From Tolypeutes matacus (lineage: Eukaryota > Chordata > Mammalia > Cingulata > Chlamyphoridae): DNA of 64,000 nucleotides. Location of the stretch: assembly GCA_026826555.1 (NCBI GenBank), contig JAKSZT010054565.1, positions 5,454,849-5,518,848 of the forward strand, given 5' to 3'. A program made the translations under genes and the position numbers. Shown here one piece after another: positions 8,342-20,127 of this stretch; position 1 is the stretch's first letter; the number at the start of each line of letters is the position of its first letter. Under the pieces are notes generated by a model. The model was not told where the DNA came from. It searched no databases and saw nothing but the letters and a program-made list of their open reading frames with translations.

Positions 8342-11300
8342 GGTTTTTTTTTTTTTTTTTGCCTTTAGCATTGATATAGTACCTTCTTTGCCTTTGCTAC
8401 AAAAATATTACATTATTATTGTTAACTATAGTCTTTAAGTTACATTACTTGTATTTTCCCCATGTATTACCATATTCTTAACACCTTGTAATAGAGGAAT
8501 ATTCTTGTATTTGTATTATTAGGCACAATCCTCATCTCCCACCGAAATCACTATTATGCAGTCCCTAGATTATCCTCTAGCTGTCTTTCAATTAACATTA
8601 ACCTTCCTAGACTATCCCTTTCAGTCATAATCACATTATACTCATTATAATGTTATATAATGTTAGTTATACTCATTGTAATTTATCACCATCAACTCTA
8701 TCCATTTCCACATATTTACAATCAACCTTATTAAGCATTCTACATACATTCAGTATCAACTCCACCTTCTCAACCCACATTCTCTCTCCTACTAACCTTT
8801 TCTCTATAGTTTAACTCCATAAGTTTACTCATCATATTTAGTTCATATCAGTGAGACCATACAATATTCGTCCTTTTGTATCTGGCTTATTTTATTCAAC
8901 ATAATATCCTCAAGGTTCATCCATATTGTCTTATGCATCCCAAGTTCATTTCTTCTTACAGCTGAATAGTAGTACATCATATGTACATACCACATTTTCT
9001 TTGTCCATTCATTGGTTGACTGGCACTTAGGTTGTTTCCATCTTTTAGCAATTGTGAATAATGCTGCCATGAACATCAGTGTGCAAATATCTGTATGCGT
9101 CCCTGCTTTCAGTTCTTTTGAATATATTCCTAGTAGTGTGATTGCTAGATCATACAGCAGTTCTATATTTAGCTTCCTGAAGAAACGCCAAACTATCTTC
9201 CACAGAAGCTGCACCATTCTACATTCCCACCAACAATGAAGGAGTGTTCCTATTTCTCCATATCCTCCTCAGCACTTGTAGTTTTCTGTTTTGTTAATAA
9301 CGGCCATTATGTAAGGCATGAAATGACATCTCATGATAGATTTGATCTACATTTTACTAATAGCTAGTGATGTTGAGTATCTTTTCATGTACTTTTTGGC
9401 CATTTGTATTTCCTCTTTGGAAAAATGTCTATTCAAGTCTTTTACCCATTTTTTAATTGGGTTGTTTGTCTCTTTATTGTGAGTTGTGTGATCTCTTTAT
9501 ATGACGTGGAAATCAAACCCTTATGTGGTTTCCAAAAATTTCTCCCAGTGAATAGGTTGCCTTTTCACCTTCTTAAAATCATTTGAAGCACAAAAGTGTT
9601 TAATTTTGAGGAGGTCCCATTTATTTTTTCTTTCATTGCTCATGCTTTAGGTATAAGGTTTAAGAAACCACCACTTACCACAAGATCTTGAAGATGTTTC
9701 CCTACATTTTCTTCCAGGAGTTTTATGCTTCTAGTTTTAACATTTATGTCCTTGGTCCATTTTGAGTTAATTTTTGTATAAGGTGTGAGATAGGGGTCCT
9801 CTTTCTTTCTTTTAGATGTGGATATCCAGTTCTCTGAGAGCTAATTTTTGAATAGACTGTTCTGATCCATTTGGCTGGATTTGACAGCCTTGTCAAGAAT
9901 CACTTGACCATAGATGTGAAGGTCTATTTCTGAACTCTCTATTTGATTCCATTGGTCAATCTGTCTATCTTTATGTGGGTATCATGCTGTTTTTACCATG
10001 GAAGCTAAGTAATATGCTTTAAAGTAGAGAAGTAAGAGTCCTCCGACTTCATTCTCTTTAAAAATATTATTGGCTATTTGGGCGCCCTTACCCTTTGAGA
10101 TAAATTTGATAATTGGCTTCCAATTCTGCAAAAAAAAAAAGCTGTTGGGGAAAAAAAAGATTTCAAAACAGGCTGTTGGAATTTTTATTGGGATTATGTT
10201 GAATCTATAAATCAGTTTAGGTAGAATTGGCATCTTAATGATATTTAGTCTTCCAATCCATAAATACAGAATTTCCTTCCATTTATTTAGATCTTCTTTA
10301 GTTTCTTTTAGCAAAGTTTTATAGTTTTTCTGAATAGAGGTCCTTTATGTCCTTCATTAAATTTATTCCTAAATATTTGATTCTTTTAGTCATTATTGTA
10401 AATGGAATTTTTTTCTGACTTCCTCTTTAGTTTGCTCATTACTAGTGTATAGAAATGCTATTGATTTTTACACATTAATCTGATGTCCTGCCACTTTGTT
10501 GAAGTCGTCTATTAGTTCTAGTAGCTTTGTTGTGAATTTTTTTGTGATTTTCGAAGTATAGGATCGTATTATCAGAGAATAACAAGTTTTACTTCTTCCT
10601 TTCCTATTATTTCTTTTTCTTTATTTCTTTTTCTTGCCTTACTGCTTTAGCTAGAACTTCTAGCACAATATTGAATAACAGTGGAGACAGTGGGCATCCT
10701 TGTCTTGTTCCTGATCTCAGTGGGAAAGCTTTCAGTCTTTCGTCATTGAGTACAATATTAGCTGTGGGGTTTTCATATGTGCATATATTGAGAAAGTTTT
10801 CTTCTATTCCTATCTTTCAGAGTTTTTAATCAAGAAAATATGTTGTATTTTGTTAAATGCCTTTTCTGCATCAATTAAGATGACCATGTGGTTTTTCATC
10901 TTCAATTTATTAATGTGGTGTATTACACTGATTGATTTTGTAGTGTTGAACCACTCTTTTATACCTGGTATAAAATCCACTTGATCATGACGTATACTCT
11001 TTTTAATGTGGTTTTGAATTCGGTTAGCAAGTATTGTTTTGAGGATTTTTGCATCTATATTCATTAGCGAAATTGATTCTGTAATTTTCTTTTTTGTAAT
11101 ATCTTTATTTGACTTTGGTGTTAGGGTGATGTTGGATTCAAAGAATGAGTTTGGTAATGCTCCTCCCCCCATTCAATGTTTTGGAAGCATTTGAGCAAGA
11201 TTTGTATTAGATCTTTTTTAAATGATTGGTAGAATTCACCTGTTAAGCCATCTTATCCTGGGCTTTTTATTTCGGGGAGGTCTAGTTTGTGGACAGTTGT

Positions 11301-11998
11301 TTATAGCATTCTCTTACGAACTTTTATTTCTGCAGGGTCAGTGGTAATGTCCCCTTTCTCATTTCTGATTTTTATTTGCATTTTCTCTTTTTTTCTTTTT
11401 TAGTCCAACTAAGGTTTTTTTCTTTTTTAGTCCAGCTAAGGCCAATTTTGTTGATCTTCCCAAAGAACAAACTTTTGGTTTTGTTGATTCCCTCTATTTT
11501 TTTGTTTGTTTGTTTGTTTGTTTTTGTTTGTTTGTTTGTTTTTTATTCTCCATTTATTTCTGCTTTAATCTTCATTATTTCTTTCTTTCTGCTTGGTTTG
11601 GGGTTAGTTTGCTATTCTTTTTCTAGTTCCTCCAGATGTATGGTTAAATCTTTTTATTTTAGTTATTTTCCTTTTTTAATATAAACACTGAGGGCTATAA
11701 ATTTCCCTCTCAGCACTGCTTTCCCTGGATCACAAAAGTTTTGAAATGTTGTGTTCTCATTTTCATTCATCTTAAGATATTTACTGATTTATCTTTAATT
11801 TCTTCTTTGATCCACTGATTATTTAAGTGTGTATTGTTTAATTTCCATATATTTGTGAATTTCCCCTTTTACCACCTGTTATTGATTTCCAGCTTCATTC
11901 CATTATGATTAGAGAAAATGCTTTGTATAATTTCAATCTTTTAAAATTTACTGAGATCTGACTTATGACCCAACATATGGTCTCTCCTGGAGAAAGAT
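8342..11998 (-). mobile_element. 5'-truncated L1 (ORF2 plus 3' UTR), minus strand
   Basis: A poly(T) stretch at 8342-8360 marks the tail. 8361-8840 is 3' UTR. 8843-11998 encodes ORF2 in reverse with many frameshifts. Recognisable pieces are the C-terminus ([20 protein letters not shown], in the frame ending at 8843), the thumb region (9982-10314) and reverse transcriptase fragments (10810-11172, with [19 protein letters not shown]). The endonuclease half is missing. A TTTG microsatellite lies at 11503-11541. Dead copy. Confidence 0.85.
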
Positions 11999-12095
11999 CC
12001 ATGATTTCTGAGGCGCTTCCTGCCTGCTGTTGAGGGACACAGAGGTCCACAAATATCTCCAGTTGAGGCCTGATGGTATGGTTGGTCTGCAGGAG

Positions 12096-12225
12096 TGGTT
12101 CTCAACCTTGGCTGTACAGTGGGAGCTCTAAACAAATATTAATCCTCAGGTCCAGGGTATCACCTGGGCATTGGGAATTTTTTAAGCTCCCCTGGTGATT
12201 CTACTTTGTAGCCAGGGTTGATAAC
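12096..12225 (+). repeat. MER5-type hAT (Charlie) MITE
   Basis: The start gagtggttctcaaccttggc and the end gattctactttgtagccagggttga form the imperfect terminal inverted repeats typical of MER5A/B. The interior ggcattgggaattttttaagctcccctgg also matches. Confidence 0.8.
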
Positions 12226-12690
12226 TAACAGTTAAAGGCGCTGTTTTCTTGACGCCTAACAAACTACCAAAACTTAGTGGCAGAAATCAGTTCTGGATGT
12301 TGACAGGATACGCTAGGCAGTTCTCACTCAGGGTCTTAGCAGCTATAGTCTTCTTGATTCTCCCTCACACACATGTCTGGACTTGAGTTTAGCTGCCTTC
12401 TGGGACATCAGTGGGGCAGTTATCCAGAACACTTATAAGTGGCTTCTCCTTATGGCTTGGGCTTCCTCACAGCATGGCACCTGGGCTCCCAGGGTGAGCG
12501 TACCTAAAAAGAGTGATATCACCTTTTCTAATCTAGCCTCAAAAGTCACAGAGAATTGCTTCTGCCACGTTCTATTCATTAGAAGCAAGTCATTCCAGCC
12601 AGCCCATGTTCAAGGGATGGAGAATTAGACTTCCTTGCTTGATGGGACAAAATTCACACCATTAATGGCTATCTTTTAAAACTGTCACAT
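12226..12690. repeat. Ancient interspersed repeat, family not named
   Basis: Sequence such as aacaaactaccaaaacttagtggcag belongs to a common old eutherian repeat whose core is acaaa(c)cacc..aaacttagtggcttaaaacaac. Similar cores occur at 15318 and 50105. I do not assign a family. Confidence 0.4.
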
Positions 12691-15310
12691 GTGCCATTTG
12701 AAAAAGGAGTTGCCCCCAGAATCGAACCCCTTCCCTACATTCCTCCAGCCCAAGCTACCAGCACTGCTAATGGAGAAAAGTTGAGTGGCCTTCTCAGCAT
12801 CTCCCTGCCTCCCACCTACCACCCCCAGTCTGCTGTCCATGCTGCAGCGGGAATATCAAGCTCAGAAGCACTTCTGGCTTCCCACTGCCCAGAGGGTGGA
12901 GTTTAATGCCTCAACAGGTCTGCACAGCACTGTACCGTCAGGCATCTGTCTCTTGCCCACTCCACCTCCTCAAGCTCTGAGGCAGGGCCAGTCTGAGTTC
13001 CAGCCTGAATGCCATTCCTCAGCCACGCACTTGCTGAGCTCCCAACTTACATGCCCATCGCCCCTTTGCCAGGACAAGCCTCTTCCCCTGCCCTCTCACC
13101 TCTCAATCCTCCTTCAGGACATTATCTAGACCTCTCTTCAAGGAAGCCACTTCTAAGCACACCCAAGCGTGGTCAAGTACCCTGGACTTCCCTTCACTCC
13201 ATGCAGCTCCTTCCACACATTTTCATTTAACTTGGTAGCAAAGTATAACACACATGCAGAACAGTACACAGATCCCAGGTATGCAGCAGGATAACTTTTC
13301 ATGAAGTTGGTACATTGACATAACTGACATAACATCTCTAGAACCCCGGAAGTCCCTCCATGGCCCCTTCTGTCACTATCCCCTATTCCTCCCCCAACCC
13401 CAGGCCTAGAAACCACTATGCCAACTTCTCACCCTTTAGATTGGTTTTGCCCATTTTTAAACTTAGAAAACTGGACTCAGGCAGTATGTGCTCCTGTGCC
13501 TGTGCTGCTTTTTTTCGGCATCATGTTAGCTAATACAGCATTTTCATCACAGCCAGCGACACAATTTACATGGCCCAGTGCAAAATGAAAATGTGGTCCC
13601 TTTGTTCAAAACTTATTAAGAATATCAAAATGGCAACACAAAGCATTACATCAAGCATGGACCCTTCTGAGCTCAGGGTCCATGGAGCCAGGCTGACTGA
13701 TTTGTTTGCTTGTGAGTCTCCCCTCCCTTGGGGGTTGGAGCTGTATCAGGCACTGGGGAGGGTCTCGGATGCTGTGAGCTCTGCCAATACCTCTGCAGGG
13801 CTTTTTCACCTAGAACTTCACAGAGGCTCTAGGGCATGGAGGAAGGATGGTTATTATTAGCATCACCCCCATTTTATAGATGCAAACTCCAGGCTAAAAA
13901 TGCCACAGGACTAATAACCCAAGGTATCACACTCAGATCCTCTGCCTCCAGGTCCCCCGCTCATTGCCACCCAGCCACACCCAGCTCTGCATCAGCTCCC
14001 ACTACATGTCATGTTCTAGGCTCAGGATGAAGAGAAAGAGAATAAAGAATCCCTGCCCAAAAGGAACTTATAGCCAAAAGGAAAACAAAGACAGGACTTA
14101 CAGACATGAAAAAATTATTAACCCAAACATTTGTTCCTTCACTCAGGTCTTGTTGCTACAAGCCCCAGAGACTATCTCTGTCAGACCGAACAAGAAGAAT
14201 CCATTGTAAGTCAGGCCGGGTTAGCTGGACTGGAGGCTGAGGGCAGGCCAACTGGTGGCACTCTGAATGACTGAGCAGTGGGACCTAAGCCCTGGGCACA
14301 GCGCACAGAGTATGGTCCGCACATGGCTGCTGTGATGAACATCCCCATCTTTCTCTGTTCCTGCGACACTTGCTCAGTCCCAGGACAGAGTCTGATTAGT
14401 TGAGCTCTGGCCAGGTGCCTCACACCTGGCTGTCCTAGGGCTTGGAGAAGGAGGACCTGCTCTTCTGGTTCCTGCAGTGGGAGGGAGGGAATTCCCCAGA
14501 AGGAAATCAAGGGGTCATTGGACCTAGAGAATGGAAGCTTGATGGCTGAAAAATGGCAAGAATTCCCTACCATGCACTTATTTCTTTATAGAGCCCGTAC
14601 ATGAACCCAGAGCGCCCCCATCCTTGGAAATCACACAGCCTCGTGGAGAAACTAGTAGAGGTATTATAGGAGATGAGTCATAGCAAGCACGAAGACTCTG
14701 GTGTGTGTGTGGCTAAAGTCAAAACCCTCAAGCCCGACACTTACAGATGAGGAGCTGTAACATGGTCAAGCTTCAACACACCAGTGCACAGGCCAACACC
14801 CTCTCAGGGGCATGGCTTCTTCTAAAGAAACACCATGTGAAACATCAGGGGTGTGGCCTATAGGAAGCCTAGAAAGGACTGGCAAGGCCAGCTGAAAAGA
14901 ATGCCCTCCTGTGACATAGGAGAAGCCTAGAATCTGGCAGACATGAGGATTCCAGTTTGTCTGTCACATAGCAGGGCTATGTCACTAGGCCTCATTCAGT
15001 GTGCCCTGGAGAGACCATGCCTCTAGCCTCCCATCCCACCTCAGTTACAGTCCCAGCTAACAGGATGTTTTCTGAGAAGTTAATCTTGAGGGAACATGTA
15101 ACTTGTGGATAAGAGCTGCCCATTGCTCCTCGGACTGAGTGAAAGGTTTCTGTTTGCCTTTACTACACCTCTCTCTGGTGCTAGGCAGAGTGATACTAAA
15201 GGCCCAACTATATAAAACATGTTTGAAGAAGTGTGGAAATGCTTGATTCACTTGTGTAAGCATTTCCTACATCAGTCCAGGTAGCTCACAGCCTGGTGCT
15301 TCTTTTCCAT
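12691..15310. other. Mostly single-copy intergenic DNA
   Basis: No credible exon is seen; open frames here are short and have no domain. A MIR fragment in reverse orientation lies near 13850-13945 (ttattattagcatcacccccattttatagatg). The rest is unclassified. Confidence 0.5.
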
Positions 15311-15317
15311 GTATCAG

Positions 15318-15660
15318 TTAGCTACTGCTGTGAAACAAACCACCTCCAAAGCGCAACAGCTTAAAAGAATAATATACCTTCTTATTTTTCCTGAGTTTGT
15401 GGGTGGGCTGGGGTCCTGCTAGATGCTGTGCTCGGCTGGAGCCACCTAGCTGGGGCAGTTCTCCCATGTATCTCACACATGTATCTCATCCTCCTCCTGA
15501 GGCCCAGCAGGCTTTGTCCTTCTTTTGGAGATGGCAGAAATGCACAAGACAGCAAGCACACACACAGGGCTTCTCAAAGTTCAGGCTCAGAACAGACACA
15601 CTATCAGTTCAGCCTCGTTCTACTGGCCAATAGATGGCCAACCTGGAGTCAGAATGAGAG
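15318..15660. repeat. Ancient interspersed repeat fragment
   Basis: The start ttagctactgctgtgaaacaaaccacc plus gcgcaacagcttaaaagaat matches the same old family as 12226-12690. It directly precedes a MaLR-like LTR. Confidence 0.4.
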
Positions 15661-15679
15661 CACTGCAAAGTTACATGGC

Positions 15680-16138
15680 TGTATGGTTTGAAGCTGTATG
15701 TACCCCAGGGGGAAAAAAAACAAAAAAAACTTTTTCTAAAGTTAATCCATTTCTGTGGATATACACCCATTTTAAGTAGGACCTCTTGATGAAGCCGTGT
15801 CAGTTAAGATGTGACCCACCTCAATCAATTCTATTACTGGAGTCCTTTAAGAGAATGAAACTCAGAGAGAGAGTACCAAAGAAGCAAGAAGCTGGAACAG
15901 AACCTGGAAGAGAAGGAAGAGACCAGGAGATACCACCATGTACCTTGCCAAGTGACAAGCTAAGGACCAGGGATCGTCAGCAGCCAGCCCCACAATGCCA
16001 CAGTTAGGGAGAAGGCCTTGCCTTGATGATGCCTTGATTTGGACATTTTCCCAGTCACAAACCCATAAGCAAATAAATTCCCATTATTTAAGCCAAAGCA
16101 TTTCATGGTGTTTGCTTAAGCAGCCTAGGAAACTAACA
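15680..16138 (+). mobile_element. Solo MaLR-like LTR, copy 1
   Basis: Runs from TGTATGGTTTGAAGCTG to CTAACA. Internal marks shared with the copies at 35757, 46579 and (reverse) 50258 are ctattactggagtccttta, agccagccccacaatgccaca and ccttgatttggacattttc. An AATAAA polyadenylation signal lies near 16071. The TG...CA ends, length and layout fit ERVL-MaLR LTRs. No clear 5-bp duplication. Confidence 0.75.
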
Positions 16139-18080
16139 AGGGTGAAGGATGTGGATACAGGGAAGGTAAAAAACTGGGGCTGTTAATATACACTGCAACT
16201 TGAGGGTGAGCAGAGCCAGAGAGCAGAGCCTAGAAAGTAAGCTTGATCCAAGCTGGGGAGGCAAGGGCCAGCATGGAACATGCACTGAGGACCTGGGAGG
16301 AGAGCTGAACCTGCAGGCAGACTCAGGCAGGCAACAGAGGCTAAGGAAGGCAAGAGGCCACTGAGCTGGCCAGCCACAAGGGGCCTGAAATAGGCTGGGT
16401 GCAAGCCCAGACCCAGCCACCTCCTGTGCCCAGGTAGGACTGGTGTTGGGGTCCCAGGCCCATAAAGAGTCACACCAGGGAAGACCTATTCCAAAAACTA
16501 GGAACAATTTCAGATGCATATGTTTTTATTAAAACCGTGCTTCCTGAAATTTAGCCATTCCCATTCCAATGTTTCCATTTTTGCTGTATTCACTTGCCAC
16601 CTGTACTAATATTTATTTTATATTTTATTCAAATAAACTCATATTTTAACATAAATATATAATTTAGAAACAATATCCATGAAATCATGGACTTAATGTG
16701 CTATTTATATATTTTATCAAATACCATAGTAAAATAAGCATATAATCTTTCAGATGAAAAAATTCTTCATATTGTTGAGAAAAGAAAACAAATCAGGGAA
16801 GGATACACAGAGTGTGAATCCATTTATACAAAGACCAAAAGCTGGATAAAGTGACTGATATCCTTATATATCTGAGATAATGTTCCAGAAAGAAAAGCAA
16901 ATACATGAAAGGCACCCAGTTCGGGAGAGTTTGAGACCTGAGGCGGGGACAGGGGGCGTGGAAATGGGTGGGACTCAGGGGGCTCCTAGTGGGTTGGCAG
17001 TAAATACACAATCTTTATACCCTTCACAAATATTAGAAATGGTGTCTTGTAGGTATTTTGGGGGGAAAAAAGAGAAAAGGGAAGGAGGGGGGGAAATATT
17101 ATTGTTGTAATAGTAGTTATTAAGCAAAAAGCAAAACGAAGACAAAACTGCCTGCATGTATCCCACTAAAAGCCATCTCTCTTGCTGCACTTTGAAGGAC
17201 CCATGTATGTAGACACTCATCTAGAACTTTGGGCCCTCTACAGATATCTGGTACAGAGTGGGCTTCCCAGCAACTGCTGGGATTTCTGGCCAAGGCCTCC
17301 TGCTCCAGGAGATGGTGGGAAACTGGTAGATGCAGAGCTGCCCAACGCAAGGGAGAATAAGCAATGGCAATGCAGGCACAGGGTCGAGGCATGGGGGGCA
17401 AAGCCCTAAGGAACCACGTCTGCTCCTGGATTTCCAAAGCAGGACATTGGTTCTCCAGATCCATGTTGCCTGTCTCTAGAGGGATTGGGGGGTCTCCAGG
17501 CCTCGAGCAGATGCTGAAATTCTGCCTGAAAATGTTTCTTCTGGGGCTCTGCTCCCCCTGACTTGGGCCTCTGTGTCCAACGCTGCACTTAACAGAGATG
17601 TCACTGGGAAAGACTCACTTCTAAGAAGCCGTTAGGGGGCTCACGGCATCTTCTGCCAGCTCTGCTTGGCTCCTCTTAGAGACCCACTCCTCAGTGGGCT
17701 ACAGAAATGAGCCACCATCATAGATATCAGTGTTTTGACAGCCTTTAGTTCTGACGGGGTTGGGGACTGACCTCACTTTAGGGGATCCTTCAAGCTCCCA
17801 GGGCTGCTGAGAAGGGAGATTGACCCAGTGTGCCCTTTCTTTCCATAGAAATGAGGCTCTCCAGGTATGCCAGGGTTTGTGTGTATGTCCGTGTATGTGT
17901 GTTTCATCTGAAATGTTTTATCCAAAGTAATTTAAGCTCTTTTAAAGATGATGCCTGGCATTCAGAGGGCACACTCTGATACTGATATTTATGAAAAAAA
18001 ATTAAAAAGGAGGGGGCAGGGTGTGGGGATATAACCTTCTCTCTTGACAGATCTCCCACTCTCACACTGGAGCCTCACCC
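16139..18080. other. Single-copy intergenic DNA
   Basis: No exon is recognised. It includes a purine-rich stretch (17060-17098) and a short TG-rich tract (17877-17902). Confidence 0.5.
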
Positions 18081-18084
18081 ATGC

Positions 18085-18280
18085 TGTGGAATTGGACAGA
18101 CCTGGAAAGTATCCCTTTCTAACTTTGGGTCCTTGGGCAAGTTACTAAGCCTTTCTGAGCCTGACTTCCCCATATAGAGAATGGGGGTGAGAGAAAGTGT
18201 ACTCACCTCATAGAGTTATCATGAAGATTGGATGAGATGATGCAGACAGCTGATGCATGCAGTGAGCTGAGGACATTGCA
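18085..18280 (+). repeat. MIR SINE
   Basis: The sequence ccttgggcaagttactaagcc, then gagcctgacttccccata and tcatagagttatcatgaagattggatgagatgat follow the MIR core and tail in order. Confidence 0.8.
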
Positions 18281-18304
18281 CAGCGGAATTGTTGATGCAG
18301 TAGA

Positions 18305-18363
18305 CAATGAAGAAGAAGAAGATGATGATGATGACAACGAAGATGAAGATAATGTTGATAATG
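18305..18363. repeat. GAA/GAT-rich microsatellite
   Basis: Imperfect trinucleotide run: (gaa)n then (gat)n with interruptions. Confidence 0.8.
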
Positions 18364-18379
18364 TTTGCCATCTCTGTTT

Positions 18380-18640
18380 TTCTGTAGAACAACATTCTTA
18401 AGTATTTTGGTTTCAGGACCCTTTTACATGCTTAAAAAAATTTGAAGATACCAGACATTTTTTGTTTATGTGGGCTGAGAAATTTTTTAATATTTTAATT
18501 CATTGAAAATGAACAATAATAAGCCTGTTACTTTTAATGTAAATGATATATTTTTATAAGAAATAACTATTTAATTGGTTGAAAAATATAAAGAAATTCT
18601 AGACTCACACAGATATGTCATTGGAAAAAAAGAGGAATTT
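18380..18640. repeat. Old AT-rich repeat, unclassified
   Basis: The phrase ggacccttttacatgctta ... gaagataccagacattttt is a pattern I know from old dispersed repeats, but I cannot name the family. Confidence 0.3.
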
Positions 18641-18644
18641 TTTC

Positions 18645-19817
18645 TTTCTTTTCTTTTTTTTTTTTTTTACTTTTTAAAGAATAACTATACTATTAACTAT
18701 AATCCATGGTTTAACTTAGGGTTCACTGTTTGTGCTGTGCAGTTACATGGATTCTTTTCTTTTTAATTTTTATTCTAGTGTCATATATACAACCTAATGT
18801 TTCCCCTTTTAACCACATTCAATATTTAATTCAGTGTTGTTAATTGCATTCAGTGTTGTGTTACCATCACCACCATCCATTACCAAAACTTTCCCATCAT
18901 CCCCCACAGAAATTCTGTACATTTTAGGCCTTCACTCCCTATTTCCTACCCCCACCCTGTCCCCTGGTAACCTATATTCTAAATTCTGACCCTATGAGTT
19001 TGCTTATTTTAATTATTTCATATCAGTGAGATCATAGAAAAATAGTCCTTTTGTGTCTGGCTTATTTCACTCAACATGATGTCTTTAAGGTTCATCTATG
19101 TTGTCGCATATATCAAAACTTCATTCCTTTTTATGACTGAATAACATTCCATTGTGTATGTACTACATTTTGTTTAACCATTCATTGGTTGATGGACACT
19201 TGAATTGTTTCCATCTTTTGGCAATTGTGAATAATGTCGCTATGAACATCAGCATGCAAATACTGTTCCAGTCCCTGCTTTCAATTCCTCTGGGTATAAA
19301 CCTAGAAGTGGACTTGTGGGGTCATGTGGTCATGTGGTAGTTCTATACTTAACTTTCTGAGGAACTGCCAAACTGTCTTCCACAGTGGCTGCACATTTTA
19401 ATACCCATCAACAATGAATGAGTATTCCTATTTCTCCATGGCCTCTACAACACTTGAAATTTTCCGTTTTTAAATAGAAGCCATTTTAGTGGGTGTGAAA
19501 TGGTACTTCATTGTGGTTTTGGTTTCCATTTCCCTATTAGCTAATGATGTTGAGCATCTTTTAATGTGCCTTTTGGCAATTTGAATATCTTCTTTGAAGT
19601 CTGCTCAAGTGTTTTGCCCATTGTTTTTTAATTGGATTGTTTGTTTTGTTGAGTCGAAGGATTTCTTTATATATTCTGAATATTAAACCCTTATCAAATA
19701 TGTGGTTTCCAAATATGTTCTCCCATTGTGCAGGTTGTTCTTATACTTTCATGATAAAGTCTTCTGAGACACAAAAAAAGTTTTCAATTTTTATGAGGTC
19801 TCATTTATCTTTTTTTT
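18645..19817 (-). mobile_element. 5'-truncated L1 (3' UTR and ORF2 C-terminus)
   Basis: Poly(T) near 18653-18668, then the reversed 3' UTR (ccatggtttaacttagggttcac) and from about 19020 the reversed ORF2 C-terminal region (cattggttgatggacacttgaattg ... gaggaactgccaaactgtcttcc). Heavily mutated. Confidence 0.8.
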
Positions 19818-20127
19818 AGAAGCACTTTTATTGAGATATAGTCACACATCATACAATCCATCCAAATGTAGTCAATGGCTCTCAACATAATCATAGTTAT
19901 GCTTTCAACACCACAATAAATTTTAGAACATTTTCATTACTCCAAAATGAAAAACCCATACCCCTTAGCAGTCACCTCTCAATCCCTCTATCCTTTCCCA
20001 TCTCTACATAATCACTAATCTAATTCTGTCTCTGTAGATGTTTTTATATTTACATTTTATACGAATGGAATCATACCATACGCAGTACTTTGTGTCTGGT
20101 TTCTTTCACTTAGCATAATGTTTTTTA
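19818..20127 (-). mobile_element. Old L1M-type 3' fragment
   Basis: The run cttttattgagatatagtcacacatcatacaatccatcc is a common motif of old L1M/HAL1 3' ends in reverse. It breaks off at the next L1. Confidence 0.6.
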